NCBI GenBank assembly: GCA_030591585.1
Contig: JAUVAS010000013.1
Coordinates: 1 to 46,910 of the forward strand
DNA from: Flavobacterium sp.
GTDB lineage: Bacteria; Bacteroidota; Bacteroidia; Flavobacteriales; Flavobacteriaceae
Length of the DNA: 46,910 nt
Reading direction: 5' to 3'
This document shows, piece after piece, positions 36,986 to 43,876 of the stretch. The notes under the pieces were generated by a model, which was given only the letters and a program-made list of their open reading frames with translations, did no database searches and was not told the origin of the DNA. Position 1 is the first letter of the stretch. The number at the start of each line of letters is the position of its first letter. The position numbers and the translations under genes were made by a program.

Positions 36986-38044
36986 ATGATTAACTTATAC
37001 GGTGCTCACATAACTTCGCTGTCTATTCACAGAGTCGGAAATAAAATCAACAACGAACCTATTTTTCTTTCAGAAGAAACCTATAAAGCAGACGATGAAT
37101 TAACTCCGCTTTTAAAAGAATATTTTCTGAAACCATTTAGAGAAAAAGAAGAAAATTACTTTCAATTTGTTCACGAAACCGATTTAGAATTTCACGAATT
37201 ATTCAATATTTCTACTAAAATATTCAATGCTCCTGAAAAAATCCACGAGCAAAGTAAACTCATTACCCAACATTTGTACAATCAAAGCTTACACCCCCAT
37301 ATTAAAGCGGGTGAAGTATATATTGTTCATTTTGAGAATGTGCAAATAGACAATGAAAAAGTAAATGCTATTGGTATTTTTAAGTCTGAAATAAAACAAG
37401 ACTTTCTTCAGTTTTCTGAAAAAGAGAATCAAATAGATGCTCAATTACAACACGGTGTTAATCTTAATAAATTAGACAAGGGTTGCTTAATCTTTAATGT
37501 AAAAAAAGAAGAAGGATACAAAATATTATCTGTAGATAGCAATCGATATGATACTCGTTATTGGCTAGAATCATTCCTTGGTGTTGATGCTTTTGAAGAT
37601 GAAAACTTTTACACAAAAAAATATTTAAAATTCTGTCAAGACTTTGCCAAAGATGTGGTGCTGCCAGCCGAAGACAAAAAAGAAGAGGTTTTGTTTATGA
37701 ATCGTGCGGTAAATCATTTTGCAAAAAACGACAACTTTGAAGAGTCTTTGTTTATCAATGAAGTAATCGACAATCCAGATTTAATTCCTGAATTTAAAAA
37801 TTATAAAACAGAGCAAGCACCTAAGTATAAAATAGAAGATTTAACAGAGTTTGCAATTGCCAATACTGCAGTAACTGCTGCTAGAAAAAAAATTAAAAAT
37901 GTTATTATTCTGGATACTAATATTCAGATAAAATTAGATTTCATCAACCCAGAAAGTGCAGAAAAATTTGTAGAAAAAGGATGGGACGAAGAAAAGCAGA
38001 TGTACTATTATTTGGTGTATTTTAATAAAGAACAGAAGAGTTAG
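36986..38044 (+). CDS. Nucleoid-associated protein (YejK/NdpA-like)
   Basis: 352 aa. The start LYGAHITSLSIHRVGNK and the segments LKPFREKEENYFQFVH, GEVYIVHFENVQIDNEKVNA and LGVDAFEDENFYTKKYL fit the NA37/YejK family. There is no signal peptide. Family members associate with bulk nucleoid DNA, but the precise role is unclear. The gene is a single unit, with the hairpin repeat at 38051-38077 just after its stop. Confidence 0.82.
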   Translation: MINLYGAHITSLSIHRVGNKINNEPIFLSEETYKADDELTPLLKEYFLKPFREKEENYFQFVHETDLEFHELFNISTKIFNAPEKIHEQSKLITQHLYNQSLHPHIKAGEVYIVHFENVQIDNEKVNAIGIFKSEIKQDFLQFSEKENQIDAQLQHGVNLNKLDKGCLIFNVKKEEGYKILSVDSNRYDTRYWLESFLGVDAFEDENFYTKKYLKFCQDFAKDVVLPAEDKKEEVLFMNRAVNHFAKNDNFEESLFINEVIDNPDLIPEFKNYKTEQAPKYKIEDLTEFAIANTAVTAARKKIKNVIILDTNIQIKLDFINPESAEKFVEKGWDEEKQMYYYLVYFNKEQKS

Positions 38045-38050
38045 TCATTT

Positions 38051-38077
38051 CCTGCAAGGTTTCAAAAACCTTGTAGG
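38051..38077. repeat. Hairpin repeat after the YejK-like gene
   Basis: CCTGCAAGGTTT (38051-38062) and AAACCTTGTAGG (38066-38077) form a 12-bp stem with one G.T-type mismatch and a 3-nt loop. It is 6 bp after the stop codon. It could end transcription weakly or be a dispersed repeat; no strong T-run follows on the plus strand. Confidence 0.8.
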
Positions 38078-38143
38078 TATAAATTTTTTCCATACTAATT
38101 TGAAATAGCGTGCGTTTTAAAAAGAACTAAACCCTATTTCATT

Positions 38144-39007
38144 ATGAAAAAACTTCTCGTTTTATTTATTACAATTACTATTCTTTCAGGCAGTAAACCC
38201 ATCAGTAATACTTATAATCTTAAAACTGCAATTGACAAGAATTTAGTGGCCTGTAAATTCCGTGGTAATTTTGAAAGTCCTCATTATTACCAACCACTAA
38301 TAATTGATATTACCAATCTTACTAATAAAGAAATCATCATTAGAATTCCTAATGGTCAAAAATTTATTACAGATTCAACAGACACCCAAGACCTTATTAT
38401 TACTCAGGAAGAGCTAATCGCATTGTCCCCTAAAAAGAAAGAAGTTAAACCCTTATTTTCTATGTGTATTCAAGAATATAAATCTGCTTCGCACGAGGGT
38501 ACAACCTTCAAATTAGGAACGTTAGCTACAGGAAACCTAAGTAAATTAACCAAAGAAATTGAAAAAACAAAAAGCTTTAATACAATAGGGCAATATTCAG
38601 TTTGGGCAATAACAGATGATTTTTCACTAGATGAAATTGATGGTTTTAATGAAAAAGAAGCAAATCATTATCAAAATTATATGGCAACTTTATTAAATGT
38701 TCCTGTTCCATCTAAACAAAAAAACAGTTATAAAGACTATTACGAAACTACCAAAATATACAAAAGCAGTATTGTCGGAAAGTTTAAATACAACATACAT
38801 GATCAATCTAATATAACAATTGGCTTGTTCAACGAACAGAATATTATTGTGAGAGAGTTGTATAATAATCCTACACAAAAAGCTGGAGAGCACCTTTTTA
38901 ATTATGCTTTTGACCTTACAACGTACCAAGATCCACGGTATTATATTCGGTTAATTATTGACGGAAATATTCAAGTTAGCCTTAAAATGGAACCTAGAAG
39001 ATCATAG
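38144..39007 (+). CDS. Exported protein of unknown function
   Basis: 287 aa with a signal peptide (MKKLLVLFITITILSGSKPI). The mature part has a beta-rich first half (FESPHYYQPLIIDITNLTNK, IIIRIPNGQKF) and a second half ending in strands reminiscent of a sandwich domain (KFKYNIHDQSNITIGLFNEQ, YYIRLIIDGNIQVSLK). No catalytic motif or cysteine pattern was recognised. It is a single gene, with a strong inverted repeat 30 bp downstream. Confidence 0.65.
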   Translation: MKKLLVLFITITILSGSKPISNTYNLKTAIDKNLVACKFRGNFESPHYYQPLIIDITNLTNKEIIIRIPNGQKFITDSTDTQDLIITQEELIALSPKKKEVKPLFSMCIQEYKSASHEGTTFKLGTLATGNLSKLTKEIEKTKSFNTIGQYSVWAITDDFSLDEIDGFNEKEANHYQNYMATLLNVPVPSKQKNSYKDYYETTKIYKSSIVGKFKYNIHDQSNITIGLFNEQNIIVRELYNNPTQKAGEHLFNYAFDLTTYQDPRYYIRLIIDGNIQVSLKMEPRRS

Positions 39008-39036
39008 TTGTTTCTTAAAAATTAAGCTTTAAAACT

Positions 39037-39069
39037 AACTTTGACAAAGTTTTAAACTTTGTCAAAGTT
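39037..39069. repeat. Perfect 16-bp inverted repeat
   Basis: AACTTTGACAAAGTTT (39037-39052) and AAACTTTGTCAAAGTT (39054-39069) are exact reverse complements around a single T. It lies in the gap before uvrB, 30 bp after the unknown gene. It could fold as a 14-bp stem with a 5-nt loop and end transcription of the upstream gene. Confidence 0.92.
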
Positions 39070-39074
39070 CAGTC

Positions 39075-39246
39075 AACAAAAATACTTTAGTGTAAGTCTG
39101 TGAAATTCGAGCCTCATTTCCGTAGTTTTATTCAACTTACTCACCACTATGTATTTCAAAAATCGTATTCGTGTATTCGTGGCTATAAATAATAACAATA
39201 CTTTAGTGAAAATTAGTGAAATTAGTGTCTCGTTTCCTTAGTTTTG
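39075..39246 (+). repeat. Duplicated promoter-proximal segment upstream of uvrB
   Basis: A 53-56-bp segment occurs twice: 39075-39130 and 39194-39246. Both share AACAA, TACTTTAGTG, GTGAAATT, TC-TTTCC and TAGTTTT at the same relative places (roughly three quarters identical by eye). Each copy ends in a -7-like box, TAGTTTTA in the first and TAGTTTTG in the second. Confidence 0.65.
39239..39246 (+). promoter_or_regulatory. -7 box TAGTTTTG for uvrB
   Basis: An exact TAnnTTTG match 6 nt before the uvrB ATG, implying a very short leader. It is the end of the second copy of the duplicated segment; the first copy has TAGTTTTA at 39123-39130. Confidence 0.45.
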
Positions 39247-39252
39247 TGACCT

Positions 39253-41256
39253 ATGAAATTCAAAATTGTTTCAGATTTCAAACCCACAGGAGACCAGCCC
39301 AACGCTATCAAACAGTTGGTTGAAGGGATTAATTCTGGCGAAGAACACCAAACCTTATTAGGTGTTACCGGAAGTGGAAAAACATTTACCGTTGCCAATG
39401 TAATTGAACAGGTTAATAAACCCACCCTAATATTAGCGCATAATAAAACACTGGCAGCCCAATTATATTCTGAATTCAAACTATTTTTTCCGAATAATGC
39501 TGTAGAGTATTTTGTTTCGTATTACGACTATTACCAGCCAGAAGCCTATATCCCTTCTAGTGGAGTTTATATAGAAAAAGACCTCTCTATAAACGAAGAA
39601 ATAGAAAAAATGAGATTGAGTACCACTTCTTCCCTCCTTTCCGGAAGGCGTGATATTATTGTAGTTTCATCGGTTTCTTGTTTATATGGAATTGGGAATC
39701 CGACCGAGTTTCAAAAAAATATCATCAAAATAAAAAAGGGTCAAGTAATTTCTCGTACCAAGTTACTCCATAGATTGGTACAAAGTTTGTATTCGCGTAC
39801 GGAAGCTGAATTTCATCACGGAAGTTTCCGAATAAAAGGCGATACGGTAGATGTATATCCTAGTTATGCAGATAATGCTTTCAGAATTCATTTTTTTGGA
39901 GATGAAATTGAAGAAATTGAAGTATTCAACGCACAAACCAATGAGGTTTTAGAAAAACATGAATTACTGAATATCTACCCTGCTAATATGTTTGTGACTT
40001 CTCCAGATATACTTCAGGAAGCGATTATCCATATTCAAGATGATTTAGTAAAACAACTGGAATATTTCAAGGAAATAGGCAAGCATTTAGAAGCAAAACG
40101 ATTGGAAGAACGTACCAATTTCGATTTAGAAATGATTCGAGAATTGGGTTATTGCAGCGGAATTGAAAACTACTCCCGTTACTTAGACAAAAGATTACCA
40201 GGTACACGCCCTTTTTGTTTGTTAGACTTTTTTCCAGATGATTATTTAATGTTGGTGGACGAAAGTCACGTTTCCATTCCTCAAGTTTCTGCGATGTACG
40301 GTGGAGACAGATCTCGTAAAGAAAATTTGGTGGAATACGGATTTAGGCTACCTGCTGCAATGGACAACCGTCCCTTAAAGTTTGATGAATTTGTAACCAT
40401 GCAAAACCAAGTAATTTACCTAAGTGCTACCCCTGCAGATTACGAATTGGAAAAAAGTGGTGGCGTATATGTAGAACAGATTATTCGTCCAACAGGGTTA
40501 TTAGACCCTCCTATTGAGGTACGTCCGAGTTTGAATCAGATAGATGATTTATTGGAAGAAATTCAATTACGAGTTGAAAAAGACGAACGTGTTTTGGTTA
40601 CTACATTGACCAAACGGATGGCAGAAGAACTGACAAAGTATATGTCAAGAATCCAGATACGTTGTCGGTATATTCATAGTGATGTAGATACCTTAGAACG
40701 GGTTGAAATTATGCAAGATTTACGTTTAGGAATTTTTGATGTATTGGTAGGAGTCAACCTTTTAAGAGAAGGACTAGATTTACCAGAAGTTTCACTAATT
40801 GCTATTTTAGATGCCGACAAAGAAGGGTTTTTACGTTCAGCAAGATCATTAACACAAACAGTGGGACGTGCTGCTCGTCACCTCAATGGAAAAGCCATCA
40901 TGTATGCTGATAGAATTACTAAAAGTATGCAAGCCACCATAGATGCAACTAATTATCGGCGTGAAAAACAAATAGCCTACAACACAGAGCATAACATCAC
41001 TCCTACTGCAATTAAAAAATCGTTGGAAAATGCATTAACCAAAGCCAAAACAGAAGCCTATTCTTTTGATCCTTTCGAAAATATGGCTGCGGAATCTAAA
41101 AATGAATACCTAAGTAAACCTCAGCTAGAAAAGAAAATAAGAGAGACACGTAAAGCAATGGAAAAAGCAGCCAAAGCGTTGGATTTTATGGCAGCTGCAA
41201 GATTGAGAGATACTATTAAACGATATCAAACTGAATTGGAAGCTTTGAAAATGTAA
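39253..41256 (+). CDS. uvrB: UvrABC excinuclease subunit B
   Basis: 667 aa, full length. Walker A is GVTGSGKTFTVANV near residue 40. The beta-hairpin region YYDYYQPEAYIPSSGVYIEK is conserved, as are helicase motifs in LMLVDESHVS, VIYLSATPAD and LVGVNLLREGLDLPE with QTVGRAARH. The C-terminal UVR domain EKKIRETRKAMEKAAKALDF is intact. It verifies lesions and loads UvrC in nucleotide excision repair. It is the last conserved gene before the accessory cassette region. Confidence 0.98.
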   Translation: MKFKIVSDFKPTGDQPNAIKQLVEGINSGEEHQTLLGVTGSGKTFTVANVIEQVNKPTLILAHNKTLAAQLYSEFKLFFPNNAVEYFVSYYDYYQPEAYIPSSGVYIEKDLSINEEIEKMRLSTTSSLLSGRRDIIVVSSVSCLYGIGNPTEFQKNIIKIKKGQVISRTKLLHRLVQSLYSRTEAEFHHGSFRIKGDTVDVYPSYADNAFRIHFFGDEIEEIEVFNAQTNEVLEKHELLNIYPANMFVTSPDILQEAIIHIQDDLVKQLEYFKEIGKHLEAKRLEERTNFDLEMIRELGYCSGIENYSRYLDKRLPGTRPFCLLDFFPDDYLMLVDESHVSIPQVSAMYGGDRSRKENLVEYGFRLPAAMDNRPLKFDEFVTMQNQVIYLSATPADYELEKSGGVYVEQIIRPTGLLDPPIEVRPSLNQIDDLLEEIQLRVEKDERVLVTTLTKRMAEELTKYMSRIQIRCRYIHSDVDTLERVEIMQDLRLGIFDVLVGVNLLREGLDLPEVSLIAILDADKEGFLRSARSLTQTVGRAARHLNGKAIMYADRITKSMQATIDATNYRREKQIAYNTEHNITPTAIKKSLENALTKAKTEAYSFDPFENMAAESKNEYLSKPQLEKKIRETRKAMEKAAKALDFMAAARLRDTIKRYQTELEALKM

Positions 41257-41312
41257 TGTTTTGAGTTTGGTTGAGCTTTAAATATAGGATATCCGTATTG
41301 TGAGTGACTTTA

Positions 41313-41376
41313 TTAACGGTTTTGGTATGATTTCGTTGTTGAATTTCAACGATGATATTTTCCTTTTTACCGTTAA
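41313..41376. repeat. Imperfect long hairpin at the left edge of the cassette array
   Basis: TTAACGGT (41313-41320) pairs with ACCGTTAA (41369-41376), and inside TCGTTG (41333-41338) pairs with CAACGA (41347-41352). The left arm includes ACGGTTTTGGTATG (41316-41329), which matches the ends of the two 126-bp linkers. It lies 57 bp after the uvrB stop. Confidence 0.7.
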
Positions 41377-41421
41377 GTTTATTTTATAGTTTAATTATTC
41401 TTATTACTTTACCTCAACAAT

Positions 41422-41449
41422 GAATTATACCAGTTGTTGTAAAACGTTA
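41422..41449. repeat. Left terminus of unit 1 (tag GTAAAA)
   Basis: The frame TATAC-CA-GTTGTT is followed by the unit tag GTAAAA and CGT (GTTGTAAAACGTTA at 41436-41449). The reverse complement of the tag, TTTTAC, appears at the right terminus (42602-42607) between ATG and AAC. The same frame with other tags occurs at units 2 and 3. Confidence 0.8.
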
Positions 41450-42487
41450 TTTTATTGTGTAATTTGTTCCTGGTCCAATACTGTGTTTTTCAATAAGGTC
41501 TAACTTTATTAATTTAGGAAGAATTCTTTTAACTGTCGGACTTGGAATTCCTAATTTTTTGGCAATATCTCCAGATTTACAACCAGCATAATTTCCAATA
41601 AAACTAACGACACTCTTTTCTTTAGGAGTCAGTTTTGTTTCAATTCCCGTAGCTTCTAGTTTTTTAGATAATTTTAATTGAATGTTTTTTAAGGAATCAA
41701 AGAAGAAGTTAATCCATTCATTTACGTTTTCATTTGGTCTATTTTCTTGACAGTTTTGTAATACGCTATAATATTCAGTTTTTCTATTTTCTATTTCGTG
41801 TTCAAAACTTACGTATTGAATCCAATTATAACCATTTTTCAGAAGTAGGAGTGATGCGATAAGTCTACTTAACCTACCGTTTCCATCTTGAAAAGGATGA
41901 ATACTTACAAAGTCATAAGCGAAAACTGCACATTTTACTAGAGGGTGAGTTTCATTGTCATTTTTATACCATTCAATTAAATTCCTCATTGCATCTTCCG
42001 TTGGAAATCCAGCATCTGTCGTTTGAAATATTATTTGTTTAGTTCCATCCGGATAAGTGGCTTCTACTGCATTGCTATGTTGCTTATAGTTTCCTTTATG
42101 CCATTTATCTTTCTCATTGTATTTCATTAAAATGTTGTGTAAGTTTTTGATACTACTTTCACTTATTCTAATGTCATCATATGATTCAACTATTAAGTCT
42201 AAGGTTTTAAAATATCCAATTACTTCTTGAGAATCTCTGTCTTCAATTTTTGTGATGTCAATGTTTTCGAGTAAGACTTCTACTTCTTTATTACTCATTT
42301 TTGAACCCTCAATTCTTGTTGAAGCTCCAACACTTTTTACAGTAGCAATTGATTTTAGATGTTTTAATGTTTGCCCTTCTTTTCGCTCAATAGTACTCCA
42401 AGTAGCATCAAATCTGTCAATATTACTAATTAAAGATAATAACCTCCAATTTAAATTAAGTTGAAATGTGTGTACACAATTTTCCAT
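41447..42487 (-). CDS. Fic-domain AMP-transferase with inhibitory motif and winged-helix tail
   Basis: 346 aa. An N-terminal helical part contains S-x-x-x-E-G (S56-TRI-E60-G61), the inhibitory helix motif of class II Fic proteins. The Fic core is at about 105-260, with the complete catalytic loop HPFQDGNGRLSR (197-208). A winged helix-turn-helix covers about 285-346 (LTPKEKSVVSFIGNYAGCKS, IAKKLGIPSPTVKRILPKLI). Family knowledge: transfers AMP from ATP to a protein hydroxyl, with activity controlled by the inhibitory glutamate. The DNA-binding tail suggests self-regulation through the repeat array just upstream (inference). It forms the cargo of cassette unit 1. Confidence 0.93.
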   Translation of the reverse strand: MENCVHTFQLNLNWRLLSLISNIDRFDATWSTIERKEGQTLKHLKSIATVKSVGASTRIEGSKMSNKEVEVLLENIDITKIEDRDSQEVIGYFKTLDLIVESYDDIRISESSIKNLHNILMKYNEKDKWHKGNYKQHSNAVEATYPDGTKQIIFQTTDAGFPTEDAMRNLIEWYKNDNETHPLVKCAVFAYDFVSIHPFQDGNGRLSRLIASLLLLKNGYNWIQYVSFEHEIENRKTEYYSVLQNCQENRPNENVNEWINFFFDSLKNIQLKLSKKLEATGIETKLTPKEKSVVSFIGNYAGCKSGDIAKKLGIPSPTVKRILPKLIKLDLIEKHSIGPGTNYTIK

Positions 42488-42491
42488 TTAA

Positions 42492-42499
42492 CAAATATA
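42492..42499 (-). promoter_or_regulatory. Minus-strand -7 box TATATTTG for the Fic gene
   Basis: On the minus strand this reads TATATTTG, an exact TAnnTTTG match, 4 nt before the Fic ATG. The expected -33 region is covered by the 10-bp-phased repeat array, and no TTG is present there. Confidence 0.5.
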
Positions 42500-42504
42500 G
42501 TAAA

Positions 42505-42587
42505 TGATACGTTATGATTCGTATATATTCGTACGTAATACGATAGTTTTTGATACGATATGATTCTATTTGATACGTTATCGTGCG
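42505..42587 (-). promoter_or_regulatory. Phased operator-like array (TGATACG, 10-bp period)
   Basis: Seven-base words spaced 10 bp apart on the plus strand: TGATACG (42505), TGATTCG (42515), ATATTCG (42525), TAATACG (42536), then after a short shift TGATACG (42551), TGATTCT (42561), TGATACG (42571) and TCGTGCG (42581). The period is one helical turn, so all sites face the same side of the DNA. The array starts 5 bp upstream of the Fic -7 box and covers its -33 region, as expected for cooperative binding of a regulator. Confidence 0.75.
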
Positions 42588-42596
42588 ATCCTAGTC

Positions 42597-42610
42597 TAAT
42601 GTTTTACAAC
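42597..42610. repeat. Right terminus of unit 1
   Basis: TAATGTTTTACAAC is the reverse complement of 41436-41449 at 13 of 14 positions. The only mismatch is in the CGT/ATG flank, which would be a G.T wobble if the strand folded on itself. Confidence 0.8.
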
Positions 42611-42736
42611 GTGAGTCTGCGCATTAACTAAATTTCAAGCTCTGAGAATCCCGTATTTGATTTTTTTCTCAGACACCCTCCCCGAATACGCCTTTGTTTA
42701 AAATAAGTTTTTGCGCAGTCTGACGGTTTGTATATG
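42611..42736. repeat. 126-bp linker, copy A
   Basis: It begins GTGAGTCTGCGCATTAAC and ends ACGGTTTGTATATG. It is about nine-tenths identical to copy B at 43568-43692. Internal pairs: CTGCGCA (42617-42623) with TGCGCAG (42712-42718), and TCTGAGAA (42641-42648) with TTCTCAGA (42666-42673). It starts directly after the AAC of the unit 1 right terminus. No ORF of note lies in it. Confidence 0.9.
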
Positions 42737-42854
42737 GTTTGTTGCGTGTTTTAAGCACTAAATTTAGTAAATAAAAACCGAATAGAAAATCCACGAGGAT
42801 TTTCGTAAGTAAGTTAGAACTAGCAATAAATTATACTAGTTGTTACCTGCCGTT
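42737..42854. repeat. Hairpin-rich spacer and left terminus of unit 2 (tag ACCTGC)
   Basis: It contains the palindrome ACTAAATTTAGT (42757-42768), the stem GAAAATCC/GGATTTTC (42785-42792 with 42797-42804) and AACTAG/CTAGTT (42818-42823 with 42836-42841). The left-terminus frame then reads TATAC-TA-GTTGTT, tag ACCTGC, CGT. The distance from the linker-end word to the tag frame is about 105 nt, as in unit 1. Confidence 0.75.
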
Positions 42855-42872
42855 TTTATTTTTCGTCACATT

Positions 42873-43517
42873 TTAAATTATTTTTTCTCTTTTGAGTTTT
42901 TTATTAATCTGTGTTTTCTGATTTTTATATAAAATTCGACTAGTATATTTTTTGAAATAAATAATTGTTCTTTCAATTTGTTTTATATCATCTTGCTGTT
43001 TTTCTTTGTGATTTGCATTTTGTTCATCAGGTTCAGGATTATGTTTATAATGAATAAATGCGTTTCTATCTTCAGCCAGTTTTAGAATTACATTTTTATG
43101 CTTAATTGAGATTTTAGGAATTTCCAATATTAGAGGTAGCCAAGTTAGTTTTCCGATTATGTTAATCGACCTTATAATATTATTTATTTCTTTTTTGTCT
43201 ATAGATTTTCTTTGACAGAGTTTATTAATTAACCCGTTTAGTTGATGTTCGAAATAGGTAGCATAGAATACTTTTGCTTTATTGAAATCATCTGCTTCAT
43301 TAAATTGTCTTGCAGATGATATTAAACTATCGGTATGGTCAATTATAATTTGATATTCGGCTTTTTTATTTATGTCTTTAAACTTTTTCCAAAACTTATT
43401 CTTATCCTCTAAATCCGATAATGTAAATGTTCCGTCTTTGAAAAGAGATTGAATTACACTTTCAATAATAATTTTTGATAAACTTTCTTCTTTTTCCTTT
43501 ATCTCTTTATCATTCAT
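42873..43517 (-). CDS. HEPN-like protein with R-x4-H motif, cargo of unit 2
   Basis: 214 aa, not matched to a named family. The chain is all-helical and charged. FYATYFEHQLNGLINKLCQR (84-103) looks like the first long helix of a HEPN domain. Residues 151-156 read R-N-A-F-I-H, the R-x4-H signature, with Asn after Arg as in many HEPN ribonucleases. The C-terminal 25 residues are strongly basic. If the assignment is right, it would cut RNA and act as a toxin or defence effector. No antitoxin gene is adjacent. The motif is seen directly; the fold and activity are inferred. Confidence 0.6.
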   Translation of the reverse strand: MNDKEIKEKEESLSKIIIESVIQSLFKDGTFTLSDLEDKNKFWKKFKDINKKAEYQIIIDHTDSLISSARQFNEADDFNKAKVFYATYFEHQLNGLINKLCQRKSIDKKEINNIIRSINIIGKLTWLPLILEIPKISIKHKNVILKLAEDRNAFIHYKHNPEPDEQNANHKEKQQDDIKQIERTIIYFKKYTSRILYKNQKTQINKKLKREKII

Positions 43518-43554
43518 TCAGACATTTTTTTTAAGTTGTAGGATTCTGTTTCGT

Positions 43555-43567
43555 AATGGCAGGTAAC
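43555..43567. repeat. Right terminus of unit 2
   Basis: AATGGCAGGTAAC is the reverse complement of the left terminus GTTACCTGCCGTT (42842-42854) at 12 of 13 positions. The mismatch falls at the same G/T position as in units 1 and 3. Confidence 0.8.
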
Positions 43568-43692
43568 GGGAGTCTGCGCATTAACTAAATTTCAATCTCT
43601 GAGAATCCCGTATTTTATTTTTTCCTCAGCCACCTCCCCGAATACGCCTTTGTTTAAAATAAGTTTTTGCACAGTCTGACGGTTTGTGTATG
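43568..43692. repeat. 126-bp linker, copy B
   Basis: A second copy, 125 bp here, beginning GGGAGTCTGCGCATTAAC and ending ACGGTTTGTGTATG, placed directly after AAC of the unit 2 right terminus exactly as in copy A. Differences from copy A are scattered single bases and a 1-bp indel. Confidence 0.9.
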
Positions 43693-43876
43693 AAACGTAG
43701 CGTATAAAAAGACGCTGCTTTTTCGGATTAGCACAAAGCCGAATTTTTATATTTTGTTTTTAACTTATCATTCTTAAAAGCCAAATTTAAAAATTTGGCG
43801 GTCTTTGCAAATAAAAACAAACCTCCCGGGAAGCCTTTATTAGCTATGTTTTATACGCGTTGCTGGCAAACGTATT
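43693..43876. repeat. Structured non-coding spacer and left terminus of unit 3 (tag GGCAAA)
   Basis: GCGTATAAAA (43700-43709) pairs with TTTTATACGC (43849-43858), enclosing about 140 nt that contain a TTCGG/CCGAA pair, the perfect hairpin GCCAAATTT/AAATTTGGC (43780-43788 with 43791-43799) and the palindrome TCCCGGGA (43824-43831). The terminus frame TATAC-GC-GTTGCT, tag GGCAAA, CGT follows. No credible ORF is present. It looks like a folded RNA or a single-stranded DNA site. Confidence 0.7.

Noticed and set aside
42505-42587. Plasmid-type iterons or replication origin
   Set aside because: The repeats sit exactly on the Fic promoter, with no Rep gene nearby. An operator array is simpler.
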